In this document: positions 43,201-53,326 of the stretch, piece by piece
Layout: every line of letters starts with the position of its first letter
Numbering within the stretch: the first letter of the stretch is position 1
Assembly (NCBI GenBank): GCA_039566865.1
Contig: CM076959.1
Span: forward strand, 2,525,501-2,589,500
From: Aurelia coerulea
Lineage: Eukaryota > Cnidaria > Scyphozoa > Semaeostomeae > Ulmaridae
Length of the DNA stretch: 64,000 nt
Direction of reading: 5' to 3'
Made by a program: the position numbers and the translations under genes
Notes under the pieces: model-generated
What the model saw: only the letters and a program-made list of their open reading frames with translations
Database searches by the model: none
Told to the model about the DNA's origin: nothing

Positions 43201-44964
43201 TGGAGATAGGGTCGGGTATACTTTTCGCAAAATTTGAAGCTTCGATGGCACGTTCCAGACCAAAATCTATGGTCAAGTGCTCTTTTAAGTATTAAAATCT
43301 CCTAAATTTTAAAGACCTCGAAAATCTCTCAAAAGTTTAAAAGTCCTTATAAATTCTCGAAAATCATACATCCAAACCTCCGATGCTACTTTGCGATGAA
43401 CAACCAAATGCAAACCTAAGTTGGCTATGCGAAAAACGTCGCAGATTTATCAAATATTGGTCAATAATTATTGGAAACATACAGGGTGTTCCAATAAACA
43501 TGTGCGCCGTTAGACTGGCTACTGTGGGGGGCCATAAAATAAAACTTAACCCATTTTTCAAATTTTGAATGGACGAGATTTCAATTAAGGGGCGTTTACA
43601 TGAGAAACTAAAACCGGTGTGAAATGTCACCCCGATCTGAGTTGAACTCGTTGTCTGGTCAAAGCCCTTAAAGCCTTTACATTGCTTTACATGGAAAAAC
43701 TCAAACCGGCGTGAAACTCAACTCGCCTTTTCAGATCGGTTGGAAATGTCAAATTGGTTTGAAACCACCATGTAAACGCAAAATATTTTCAAATCGGTTT
43801 GAGATGCATTGTCTCAGGTTCAAAGTTCAAATTCGCCTATTGTTTTACTTGGCTCCATTAGATTATCTCTGTTGGCGCTCAATACATCGATGAACAACAA
43901 CAATAATCTCAGACAAGGGCGAAACTGCATGAAACTGCTCCACAAAAGCCACTTAAAGAGCGCACATGTTTTTTGGGACACCCTGTAGTATAAGGAAATA
44001 GTTTAGCAAGCATTTTTCAAATATGTAGGTGAGGTGAGGTGAGGTGAATCTTGGGAAATGTCATTCGGAAACTAGAACAAACAGCTCGATTCCCTGTAAT
44101 AGGCTGCAATGGTTTTACAGTTTCTGAAGGAAGCTTTCTCGGAATCTGCATTTATTGACATGAAGAAAAGGTGTACTTACAATCTGGTTGGTCTATTTCT
44201 TTGTGCATCATCGTACGGAGATACGGTCGAGTTGATTGATTCGGCAGAGCTATAAATAAGAAACAATAGGACACATTTAATAAAGATTTCTACACATGGA
44301 GCCTCGCTTTACAGTAAAAACCCGCATGTAAGAACCACCCACTTATAAGAACCCAAGGCCTAACATTTTCTAATTTCACCCCATTACAGAAGAACCTATT
44401 CATCCTGAAATTCAAAGGAGGTTCTTATCTTAAAAAAGTTGAATGTAAACTACTGGTTGGTAATATGTGATAAAACGTTTTGAGAAATTTAACCAGATAC
44501 TCAAGTAGATACAAAGCAAATGTAAAAAATTCTTTGTATGAATGGATTTGATACAGATAAAGGCTAGGTAGATAAGGTTGTTCTTTATAAAATTGTGTCA
44601 TGATAGTGCGTACGTGACCTTCTCTTCTGCGGCTTTTTACTGTATTGTAATCATAAATTAGCCACGATTTGTAACAGAAAATGCATGTATTCAGCATTAG
44701 TGTCTTCTAACTGATAATAATAATATTTCAAGTACAGTAACTTGGTTGGCAAAAGTGTAAGTTACACCATAGTATAGTGCCATCCATACATCTCGTCAAC
44801 AAAGTCATTTGTGAGGCTGATTAAATTTTATGTTAAGAAAATACATGTCACTTACCGTTCAGATACATCTCGTCAACAAAGTCATTTGTGAGGCTGATTA
44901 AATTTTATGTTAAGAAAATACATGTCACTTACCGTTCAGATGACGAGTTCTTTCCATTAAACAT
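37398..44964 (-). CDS. OTU protease - MULE transposase - SWIM zinc-finger fusion gene, six exons, 1262 residues
   Basis: Coding exons (minus strand): 44964-44933, 44249-44181, 42534-42050, 41927-41691, 41297-41167 and 40232-37398. Every junction has a GT donor and AG acceptor, and the phases add up to one uninterrupted frame of 3789 bases, which strongly supports the model. Residues about 54-200 form an OTU-type cysteine protease (DGHC with Cys 62, HYDALV with His 183). Residues 196-318 are an acidic and basic linker. Residues about 580-870 are a MULE DDE domain (Asp 660 in IDTTYG, Asp 729 in GSDRD, CKKH at 750-753, Glu 863 in STESINFR). A SWIM finger follows (C1065, C1067, C1076, H1078), then a C-x2-C...H-x4-C module (1164-1224). 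It is a complete transposase or a domesticated one. Confidence 0.85.
41167..41297 (-). CDS. OTU-MULE gene, exon 5
   Basis: A 131-bp exon (acceptor CTTTCTTCTGCAG, donor GTAATT) encoding a Ser/Asp/Glu-rich linker (MDNSSPMSNEEFDDDY). It ends in phase 0, as exon 6 requires. Confidence 0.7.
41691..41927 (-). CDS. OTU-MULE gene, exon 4: acidic linker with basic patch
   Basis: A 237-bp exon (acceptor TTTCATTTCTAG, donor GTAAGACT) encoding GQEWNKIPKKAGGK, then a run of Glu/Asp, then a Lys/Arg patch (RKMRKGRKAKK) that could be a nuclear localisation signal. Confidence 0.75.
42050..42534 (-). CDS. OTU-MULE gene, exon 3: OTU-type cysteine protease domain
   Basis: A 485-bp exon with acceptor CTTTTTTTGCAG and donor GTGAGTTC. 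It carries VVLPQPGDGHCIIHSV, where Asp-Gly-x-Cys matches the OTU catalytic loop, and DHYDALV near the end, the usual OTU His motif. OTU proteases cleave ubiquitin or similar modifiers. In a transposon protein it could process the polyprotein or protect it from degradation; that role is inference. Confidence 0.8.
42535..43481. other. part of intron 2 of the OTU-MULE gene
   Basis: Non-coding on the gene strand; short frames only. The intron runs from 44180 to 42535 and hosts the TA-flanked element at 43482-43985. Confidence 0.6.
43482..43985. mobile_element. TA-flanked mariner-like MITE with a nested foldback
   Basis: The left end CAGGGTGTTCCAATAAACAT and right end ATGTTTTTTGGGACACCCTG are inverted repeats extending to GCGCACATG, flanked by TA (43480-43481 and 43986-43987). 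Inside, GCGTTTACATG (about 43594) pairs with CATGTAAACGC (about 43771), with repeated AAACCGG(T/C)GTGAAA blocks, suggesting a second MITE nested in the first. It has no coding capacity and lies in intron 2 of the OTU-MULE gene. Confidence 0.8.
44181..44249 (-). CDS. OTU-MULE gene, exon 2
   Basis: A 69-bp exon with acceptor CTTATTTATAG and donor GTAAGTACAC, encoding SAESINSTVSPYDDAQRNRP. It leaves two bases that complete a Phe codon with exon 3, keeping the frame of the OTU domain. Confidence 0.7.
44786..44939. repeat. 77-bp tandem duplication carrying the exon 1 splice donor
   Basis: ATACATCTCGTCAACAAAGT through CACTTACCGTTCAG occurs twice (44786-44862 and 44863-44939). The copies look identical. 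The duplication includes the last bases of exon 1 and the GTAAGT donor of the minus-strand gene. Confidence 0.9.
44933..44964 (-). CDS. OTU-MULE gene, exon 1 (start codon)
   Basis: ATG at 44964-44962 begins MFNGKNSSSE and is followed by a GTAAGTGACA donor. The split Arg codon joins exon 2 in frame. This start was chosen because a TATA box lies about 105 bp upstream. The donor and its intron flank are part of a 77-bp tandem duplication. Confidence 0.65.
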
Positions 44965-45067
44965 CTTGACACGTTAGAGCAAAAGGTTGCTTGCAGACAG
45001 ATTTCTTGAGCGAGCTGAAGCAGCAGAATCTGAAATCCCAGACAGTTTTTGGAGGGCAGGGATGGGG

Positions 45068-45075
45068 TATTTATA
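45068..45075 (-). promoter_or_regulatory. TATA box of the OTU-MULE gene
   Basis: Minus-strand TATAAATA in the context CCCTATAAATACCCC, about 105 bp upstream of the ATG at 44964. A start site near 45040 would give a 5' UTR of about 75 bases. Confidence 0.55.
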
Positions 45076-45216
45076 GGGAGAACTGGCCATGTGGATTGCG
45101 AAATGATAATTGGAATATATTTCTTCGACGTAAGCAAAATTCTTAAAATTGCCCCAATGCCCTGACATCCCGCCCCAAAAACATTTGCACCTTGCTATGT
45201 TGCAACGAATGTAGAT

Positions 45217-45222
45217 CACGTG
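45217..45222. promoter_or_regulatory. CACGTG E-box upstream of the OTU-MULE gene
   Basis: Palindromic CACGTG within GATCACGTGACC, about 145 bp upstream of the TATA box. The duplicated promoter copy keeps it as GGTCACGTGACC (46573-46578). This is the binding site type of bHLH-ZIP factors such as USF or MITF; factor identity is inference. Confidence 0.45.
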
Positions 45223-45342
45223 ACCTAAGCTCTGCACAGTCGCGTAGAAATGTTTACGGAATGCAAATCGCGTATGAGCGGTTTGGTTACAATGCATTCT
45301 TGAATTGAACGCAGAATTCACAAATGAACTGTCTCTTGAATA

Positions 45343-45850
45343 CACTTATTTTTCTTATAAGAAACTGCCCATTGGAAACTCAACTGTCCGATTGCCAAAA
45401 AATTAAGAAACTCCAGTACTGGGAAGATATAAGTAAAAAGAAACTATTTATTTTGATGAAGGAAATTCTTCGAAATACACCTATTTTTATAAGAAACTGC
45501 CCATAAGAAACTCAACCCTCAGATGGCCTAAAATTAAGAAACTCCAGTACTGAGAAAAGATAATTTAAGAAACTATTCATTTTGAAAAAGGGGAATCCTT
45601 GACACATTTTTACTTCATTTTCACTCGTTTCCGCATCATATTTCTCGTGGGGTACTTAAGTAATGTCTAAAAATTGGACAAGCCTAAAAACCTTGTTTCG
45701 AAATGTTCACGAGGGCACAGATAATGAACACCAAGATTGTTGTGGAGCCTCTAAGAAACTCGTTAGAAACTCCGAGTACTAAGACTCTGAGAATTTTAAT
45801 AAACTTGCAGTATTGGACGAAATTCTTAGTTTCTTGTAAAAAAATAAATT
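45343..45850. mobile_element. AAGAAACT-family MITE, copy B, with empty site in the paralogous segment
   Basis: The element begins CACTTATTTTTCTTATAAGA and ends GTAAAAAAATAAATT, flanked by TA (45341-45342 and 45851-45852). The second copy of the surrounding duplication reads CTTGAATAGGTTGGC at 46692-46706 without it, a clean empty site with one TA. The first 134 bp are duplicated within the element (second start at 45477), so the copy is longer (508 bp) than the basic form of about 390 bp. Orientation is opposite to copy A. Confidence 0.9.
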
Positions 45851-46435
45851 TAGGTTGGCTTCTTGCAACTCTCCCGCGTCCCAAAAAGACTTCTTTCCAT
45901 ATTCAGAATTGTGTTTAAAACAAATAGCCTTCAATGATAGCTATTGTAGCATTTTTTGAACGGATGAACAATTGTAGCATGGTCATCCATTCTAAATGCA
46001 AAAAACATTCTTTCAAAAATTGAAGTGTGTGTGCCTTTCGTTGTTGTACATTTTGTGCACTTTTGTGGACACAGTCAAATATTTTATGAAACTAGGTATT
46101 GGAACTAGTAATGCAAGTTTCTTGAATTATGAGATTTTCTGTACTTAAATTTTTTCTTGACATTGAAGGACTTTTTCGCCCTGCTGTTATTTTCAAGCCT
46201 TGCTTTCCATGTCTTTTCCTGCTTGCGGCTCCGTCTCAGACTCAGGGTAGGAGCATTCCTTACAATTTGGTCGATTTGATGGGTTCAGGGTCCATGTCAA
46301 TGATGGGTCCATGCAAGACGAATCAATGTCGAATGATTAATTAATTTCTATGGTCGAGTTGATGACGCATTTTAGATCACGGCTTGGGAAATATTCTTGA
46401 TATTGTTTCATGAAATCGGTTGATAAATTTGGTTA

Positions 46436-47190
46436 GATGGCTGTGTGGATTGTGAAATAATAATTGGAATATATTCCTCCGACGTGAGCAAAATTATTAA
46501 AAATTGCCCCAATTCCTTGACATCCGTGCCCCACAAACGTTTGCATCTTGCTGTGTTGCAACGAGCGTAGGTCACGTGACCTAAGCTCCACACATTTGCA
46601 TAGAATGTGTGCTAAATGCAAATCACATATCAGCAGTTTGGTTGGACTGCATTCTCGAAATCTTGAGAGCGCACAGACACATAAAGTGTCTCTTGAATAG
46701 GTTGGCTACTTGCAACTCTCCTGCGTTCCAAAACAGTTCTTTCCATATTCAGAATTGTGTTTAAAACAAATAGCCTTTTGGTTTGATTCTAAATGCAAAA
46801 AACATTCTTTCAAAAATTGAAGTGTGTGGGCCTTTCGTTGTTGTACATTTTGTGCACTTTTGTGGACACAGTCAAATATTTTGTGAAACTAGGTATTTGA
46901 GACAGTAATGCGAGTTTCTTGGATTATGAGATTTTCAGTACTTCAATTTTGTCTTGACATTGAAGGACTTTTCTTTTCCTGCTTGCGGCTCCGTCTCAGA
47001 CTCAGGGTAGGAGCATTCCTTACCATTTGGTTGATTTGATGGGTTCAGGGTCCATGTCAATGATGGGTCCATGTAAGATGAATCAATATCGAATGATTAA
47101 TTAATTCCTATGGTTGAGTTGGTGACGCATTTCAGGATCAGGGCTTGGGAAATTTTCTTGATATTGTGTTATGAAATTGCTGATAAATTT
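46436..47190. repeat. segmental tandem duplication, copy 2 (extra promoter copy)
   Basis: Second copy of 45083-46433 in direct orientation, lacking the MITE. It keeps the E-box palindrome but has no ATG-bearing exon downstream of its own. Confidence 0.85.
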
Positions 47191-48104
47191 GCTTTAAACA
47201 AATTTGAATTTGAATTTTGTGAACAAGATTGCGAGGATAAAATACATGAACTAGTATTCAGCAGATTAGATGATTAATTGCTCAATTATAGACCACATGC
47301 CTCGTAAGTATTTGCCAGGGGAGACATCTCGGTGGCTTCCAAGATCAAATGATAAACTGAATATATCTGACCTGACACTGGGCCTAGAGAGAGAGTAATT
47401 CAACTCTCCGTAAACGCGCACACGTTCTACTGCGCGGAATGAGAGAATGCGCGTAAGAACCTAGCGAATCAAGAACCTGATCCATGGGTAGTTAGACACT
47501 GCTGGTGTGCTTCTATGGAGGAGCGCTCAATAATATGCATCTGCGGAGGAAATTTTTATAGTACTGCGGAGGAGATATCGAAAGAACAAAAAATATTATC
47601 CAGCGCTCCACCATAGAAGCACACCAGCAGTGTCTAAATACCCATGCCTGATCTTGAAATTTGTAGAGCCCAACTATATAAGAACCCATTCAGCTTCAAC
47701 ATTGAAACAGGTTCTTTGTTCTTGATCAATAGATTAAAAATACAGTTGTTCATAAAAAGTTATGAGGAAAGTTATAATTCTTCCACAAATGATTCCTCTA
47801 TTGTGAATTACGTTACTTTCCGATTAGATTTATTACATTTTTTTGGCAACGGTTACAATAATTAAACCATTTTTGAAGTCCTATTTGGTTTGCTCTGCTA
47901 TGAGAGAGAGGCAAAACATTGGAAAGCCTTCTGTTACCTCGATTTTAGGACGCATTTTTAAAAAACAAGTCAATCGGGGCTTTCACACAAACTTGAACTT
48001 CAAAAGCCTGTAACACCGTGAATTCTTAGCGGATTTGCTAGCTTCTGGTATGTAAAATTAATTTAAAATCTCAGCAATATGGATATGCTAAAATGGAGCC
48101 CCTT
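47191..48104. other. intergenic, contains a hairpin at 47481-47648
   Basis: GGGTAGTTAGACACTGCTGG and the following GTGTGCTTCTATGG...GAGCGCTC (47481-47527) pair with their complement at about 47604-47648, a foldback MITE of about 168 bp. No supported gene. Confidence 0.6.
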
Positions 48105-48725
48105 CATTACACGCTTTTTTAGAAGAAACTGCCCATAAGAAACTACACTCTCAGATCGTCAAAAAAATTAAGAAACTCCAGTACTGGCAAAATATAAGTT
48201 AATAAAACATAAGTTTTATAATAAGTTAAACTGTAATAAAATATAACTATTTATCTTTTTAAAGGAAATCCTTGACATATTTTTACTTTACGTTCACTTA
48301 TTTCCAATATCATATTACTTGTAAGGTACTTGAGTAATGTATAAACATAGTAAATGCCACCAGGGCCGTAGGAAGAAGCTTCGGATTGGGGGGGGCAATT
48401 GTTCTTAAAACAATAGAGAACAATACATCTAATTAAGTCATGTGACGTAGCACCATTGTGTTAAAAAATTATTGGGGGGGCTTGGGCCCCCCTACCCCCC
48501 CCCCCCGCTTCCTACGGGCCTGAATGCCACATTGAAAAGCTTAAAAAACCTTGTTTTGAAATGTTCACGAAGGAACAGGTAGTGAACATGAAGATTGTTA
48601 TTGGAACCCCTAAGAAACTCATAACTCCGAGTACTCAAAATTAGATAATTTCAAGAAACTTTCAGTACTGGGCCAAATTCTTAGTTTCATATTTTCATAT
48701 GAAAAACAAATACGTGTATTTCGTT
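48105..48725. mobile_element. AAGAAACT-family MITE, copy C, interrupted by a hAT-type MITE
   Basis: Left TTTTTTAGAAGAAACTGCCC and the internal AAATTAAGAAACTCCAGTAC match copy B in the same order, and the right part ends AATTCTTAGTTTC...TACGTGTA. A 162-bp element with an 8-bp target duplication sits inside at 48361-48522. Confidence 0.75.
48361..48522. mobile_element. 162-bp hAT-type MITE with 8-bp target duplication
   Basis: Ends CAGGGCCGTAGGAAG and CTTCCTACGGGCCTG are 15-bp inverted repeats with one mismatch. AATGCCAC is duplicated exactly on both sides (48353-48360 and 48523-48530). CAGG-type termini and 8-bp duplications define hAT-superfamily insertion. It contains runs of G and C and no coding frame. 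Confidence 0.9.
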
Positions 48726-48770
48726 AAAAGTGGAACAATTTTTTCTGGGACACCCTGTATGATTTTTCAA
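48726..48770. mobile_element. solo end of a mariner-like MITE
   Basis: CAATTTTTTCTGGGACACCCTGTA matches the right terminus of the 43482-43985 element and ends at TA. No matching left end was found nearby, so it is a truncated or diverged copy. Confidence 0.5.
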
Positions 48771-49212
48771 AACAGTAAAAATATTTTGTAATTATAATCT
48801 ATTGCAACACTATACCAACTGGCACATAGTTTAACAAAAAGGCTCTCTTATTATAGCAATAAAGACAATATCTTTGAAAATAGTTGCTAACATGAAATGA
48901 AACAAAAATAGCAGCAACAGCAACGAAAAAAAATTTAAATCAATTGGGTGGGAGGAGTGAAGTTCCTGTCCAAAGACTCGGAGCTAATCATGACTGTGAT
49001 GCATTCCTCATCTGATGGTGAGTGCAGCTACCCCCTAATGTATCATCATACGATTCCATTTCACATTGGTGTCTTTTGTCAATCTGATTTTGATCTGATG
49101 ATAGCGATAATTTGTTGTACTGTTATCCAACCCCTTTACGGGAGGTGCTTGACCATTTCTATGTGCTTGACGTAAGCAATGCATTGCCGGCTTTTTATCC
49201 CAAACCTAAGGC

Positions 49213-49301
49213 CACTCAGCCCATGGCCCTAGTGGTGACCCGCATGTTTGCTTTCGTGTTTGACCCGCAGATTACTTGACCTGCTGGCCTGCAGAATAAA
49301 G
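49213..49301 (-). repeat. 89-bp dispersed segment, inverted copy of 30046-30134
   Basis: Identical by eye to the reverse complement of 30046-30134 over its full length, with sharp loss of similarity outside. The minus-strand frame reproduces the same DDFILQASRSSNLRVKHE tail and stop. Confidence 0.85.
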
Positions 49302-49521
49302 TCGTCGGCCATCACCACCACCACCAGCACCACCCACCACCAGCACGAACCCACTAAAACGTCCATCACCACCTCCAGAAGCACACACAGTTCATAGCAA
49401 CAAAGCAAAGAAGAAGAAGGACAAGCCAGCATATAGTCAATTATCTACAACAGCACCGCCAACAGCAGCACCACAAGAAGACACACCAAAAAAAAAGAAG
49501 AAGCGAAACAAAAAGAACTAA
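49302..49521 (+). pseudogene. Pro/Lys-rich ORF fragment
   Basis: One plus-strand frame is open from just after the 89-bp segment to TAA at 49519-49521. It reads PPPPAPPTTSTNPLKRP, then EAHTVHSNKAKKKKDK, and ends KKKKKRNKKN. It has a Pro-rich start and two Lys clusters like nuclear localisation signals. No start codon or confident acceptor was found. It could be a terminal exon or chance coding in a CCA/AAG-rich stretch. Confidence 0.3.
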
Positions 49522-49529
49522 AACTGTAC

Positions 49530-52130
49530 ATGTCACAGTGCTTCTAATTAACAAATGATAACTTTACATTTTCACATATTTTTTTTTGGATAGCACAGAG
49601 TGAAAACAAATGTTAAGATGCTACTAAAATACAATACTAAGGGAACGAATAGCAAAGGTAACTAAATAAAGAGGGAGTAATACCTACCACCTATATGCTA
49701 TGGCAGCTGTGGTAATGCAGGGTGTGTCAGTAAAGTATGTAAAGGTTGGAACCAATATTAATGTGCGGAACGGCATGTTGTCCCTCACAATCACAATTCA
49801 TATATTGGGTTGTATTTGTTGAAATTGTCTGTTGTGTTGTTTATTAGACTTGATGTCTGAGTGCCATACATTGAGTTGCATTGGTAAATATATTATTGTT
49901 TATTTTGTTTTTAAGGTGGTGATATAAAATATATGTCAGGTTATAGATGCAAATCTTCAGCCAATTTCCTGTCACCACAGGATCCCTCAGCCACCCCAGG
50001 AGTTCAAACCGAGTCAATGCAGAAAGTCCATAGCTCAGCCCCCCAGAGTAGCCCAAAGACCCCTCACATTTCGGGGCTTAAATATATAAGAAATATATAA
50101 GATCATAGATTTGACTATGCTCTATTTAATGGTGATTTTTGCCAAATTTTATCGTGCTGAGGTTAGGCTGGAAAACGAGGAATAGGCCGGGTGGGCCTGG
50201 TCAAAGTCAGCAAAAGTCAATATTCACGCATAATCAAAGACAACCCTCTCTGTAGAAATCATCTAATAAAGTTTTAACCCTATCCAGACTGGGCTTTTTG
50301 AGCTACTAGAAGACTGGGGGGGCTCATTCAGCCCCCCCCTCTCTAAAATCGCCATTCCTTCACTTACGAAGACGAAACTCACCATGCAGGTAGCCGTGCT
50401 TATGATCTATCATTTCACACAAAAAAATTCTAAAAATAGATATGACGTCATAATTATTCAAGACCAACTGGCACGTGTCCACGAAAAAAATGAAAAAAAC
50501 AACATTTTTTTAAATCTTTATTATTTTCTAAGATTGATTCATGAAACCAAATTATGCCAATCAAAGCATTGTTAGAAGGTGAAAATATACTTATAAAGTG
50601 AAAAATTTGATTTTTGCAAATCCAAGATGGCGGACAAAGAGATTAAAAATCTTGTTTTTCTGAAAAATGACAAATGCAGCTATAATAGGGAATTTCTCCA
50701 TATATTACGATGAAAACTACTTCGATGATAAGTGATCGTTGCATACTTAATTTTTCTTTTGAAATTTTTGTTTTAATTATTGCAAAAATGCTGACATCAG
50801 CATTTTTCCCAGTTGTAAGCAAATGAGTTGGAAGGAAGGTGGAAATAGGGGATTGAAGATAGTTATTTGGTGAAATTTTGATAATATCTTGACAAACTAA
50901 ACACTTTCAAGTCAAAAAATTCTCACTGTAAAACAAATTATCAAGATATGCATGAAAACTGATCGTTAGTAGTACTATATGAGGATACCCCCGGGTAATC
51001 TTATACCGTTTGGGACCAATGATGCACAAAATTCAAACAAAGTTACATAGCTTAGGTAGAAACAACCCTGTTGATCAGTTTTAATCTATTTCACTGCATA
51101 GAATTAGGCATTTACAACAAATTTGATATCACTGTAAATATCCTTGAAATATGATATTTGATTTCTGCAGGACTTTACAAGTTGTAAAGGTCTTTACTAA
51201 CTTTACAATGATTTTAAATCTCCGGAAATGTATTGTAAATGCTATAGTGGTTTTTACATAATTTGTAAATACCTCAAAATTGCTCAAAAGTTCAAAAGTT
51301 GTTTTTTCTGTAAAACCTTTGTTATTGTTAAAACATCCCAAGGACCCCGCAGATCACCCTGCCTCCCATCTGATGCATATTGAACTTCAGTTCAGCAGTT
51401 AAAATGACGAAAATGGAATGCCGCAGAGAGATACCCTCAGTTGTAGGTATGTATTGAACGTTTTAAATCTTCGCCAGATAAAATAAGAGTTTATAACTAG
51501 AGTGCAATTAGTTATTCTTTCGCACAAAAGTATATAAAACAATATTTTTATCAGATATTATTGATGTTTTGATTTGGCGGGCATCTAGTGGTCAAAATCG
51601 GTTTTAGGCCCTCTCGAGGAAAAATATGTCATCAGTGATGGTGTCACTTTCATTATTTGATAAGAAACATATCAGATAAAGATGATGTAATGACATAAAA
51701 TAATCTAAATATTATTGCATGCAACACTTAATAACTCGAGAAGCATATTTTTTGGCAGTTGGCACTTCTACCAGATCTACATTAGATAAAGGAAACCCAA
51801 AAAGTGATGTCTGGCACTACCCAAAAATTATCATATATCACCGTAGCGCGAGCCTGTAAATTTGAGGTGCCGGTATATATGAGGTTTGCCGGTAAATATG
51901 AGGTGCCGTGGGACTACTCAAACACCTGGGTTATTGTTTAAGAAGCCATTCAAATGGGGGTAAGGTTGGTAACAGACAGGTTCAGCAATACCTTGGTCCT
52001 TGGAATATTTACTCTTCAAAGAACGTTTAGCAATTGTAGCTAAACAAGATTCATAATTTGTTTATTTTAATTTAGAAGCCAAATTAAAATGCATTCTCCA
52101 ATCTAAAGCCTAATTTATATAAATCCTATA
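49530..52130. other. long stretch without a supported gene
   Basis: AT-rich with short frames. TTAACCCTATCCAGACTGGG at 50275, followed by G7...C8 runs, resembles the left end of a piggyBac-type MITE, but no matching right end was found. Confidence 0.45.
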
Positions 52131-53326
52131 AGAGTTTTTCATAAGAAACTCTTATGAGCGCTCAGCTCTCAGATCACTAAAAAAGCAAACCAAACTTGAG
52201 CAGCATAATTTGCATCTTTTTTTTCGTAATCTTCATATTTAAAATGAGAGTTGAGAAACGTTGGAGAATCTTTCACGATATCGATTTACGAAACGGTAGC
52301 TTTCACGTTCCTATTTAACGCCTGTCTCAGAACGTCTCAAAGATTTGAGAAAATTGAAAAATCGACAAACGATATACGAGGAAAGAGAAAAAGAAGCTTA
52401 AAAAGATGGGATAAGCTAGAAGGTTTCTGAAAAATGCCACAGGATTTTGCGACGAAAGTGAGCAAGAAACTAAACCAATACTAAGGAAGGGTTGTTAAGT
52501 TCTATCTTTCGAAATTTTGAAAGATGTCTCATAATTTTATCAAAATTTATAAACTGCAAATAGTATGCAACGAAAATGAATAAAAAAATTAACCCATAGT
52601 AAGCAAATGAGGCACGATTTAGGATGAATTTTTCTTTGTAGGTTCCACCGTATGGAGCCTACACCCTACAGGTGTGTGCGCACCTATATTTGTTGTTTGC
52701 TGCAGCGACGACTGTGGCCTAGCCTAGCGCCGGATCTGAAACAATTGTCTTTAATGCAGAAATCTTTTGGAATTGAAGCGGTGTATTTTTGCCATGACAT
52801 TAAACCTTTCACACCAATTTTGCGAGCATCAATATTTCCAATTCTCTCATTGAATTTTTGGACAAATTGAATTTTTGAACAAATGCTTAGCAAATTCGTC
52901 TTCTTTTGAGTTTCTAACTGCCGTCTCTATGATGCAAAGTTTCCTTTTCTTAAATTTTCCGATCTCTGAAAGTTGCTGAAAGTTGCTCAAAAGACAGCGA
53001 AGCCATTTTACTTCTTTCCTGATGAGTTTGTTGTTTCAGACAGGGTTGATTAGGACTCTAAAAAATATTGGTACAGCACTATCGCACAGCCAGTGTTAAC
53101 ATCTTTACTGTTGATGCCACCAAAACCGGATTTCACACTGCACCGAATAGAAACAACGCATTGTTAGCTACTGGTGGCAAACAGAGATCATGGAGACAGT
53201 TTTATCGTCCGTCGCACAGAATGACTTTGATCAGGTGGGTGACTTCCCAGTAAGGGGGCACTCAGCACATACACATACAGGGATTAGGTACGAGAAATTT
53301 GTAGGCAACCCAAAAATATCAGTTTA
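52131..53326. other. no supported gene; possible AAGAAACT-family fragment at its start
   Basis: TTTTTCATAAGAAACTCTTATGAGCGCTCAGCTCTCAGATCACTAAAAAA at 52134-52183 resembles the end of the AAGAAACT family. The rest has short frames only. Confidence 0.4.

Larger units (their letters stand above)
45083..46433. repeat. segmental tandem duplication, copy 1 (contains gene promoter)
   Basis: Starts GGCCATGTGGATTGCGAAAT and aligns at roughly 85-90% by eye with 46436-47190 through the E-box, the CTTGAATA junction, and the block ending in GATAAATTTG. It differs mainly by the MITE at 45343-45850 and a short extra piece near 46175-46210. Confidence 0.85.

Noticed and set aside
49229..49432. 67-codon minus-strand frame
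   Set aside because: Its only recognisable part is the shared 89-bp segment; the rest is the antisense of a CCA repeat.
50275..52000. Second piggyBac-type element
   Set aside because: A plausible left end is present, but no right end with CCC/TTAA was found, so it is not listed as an element.
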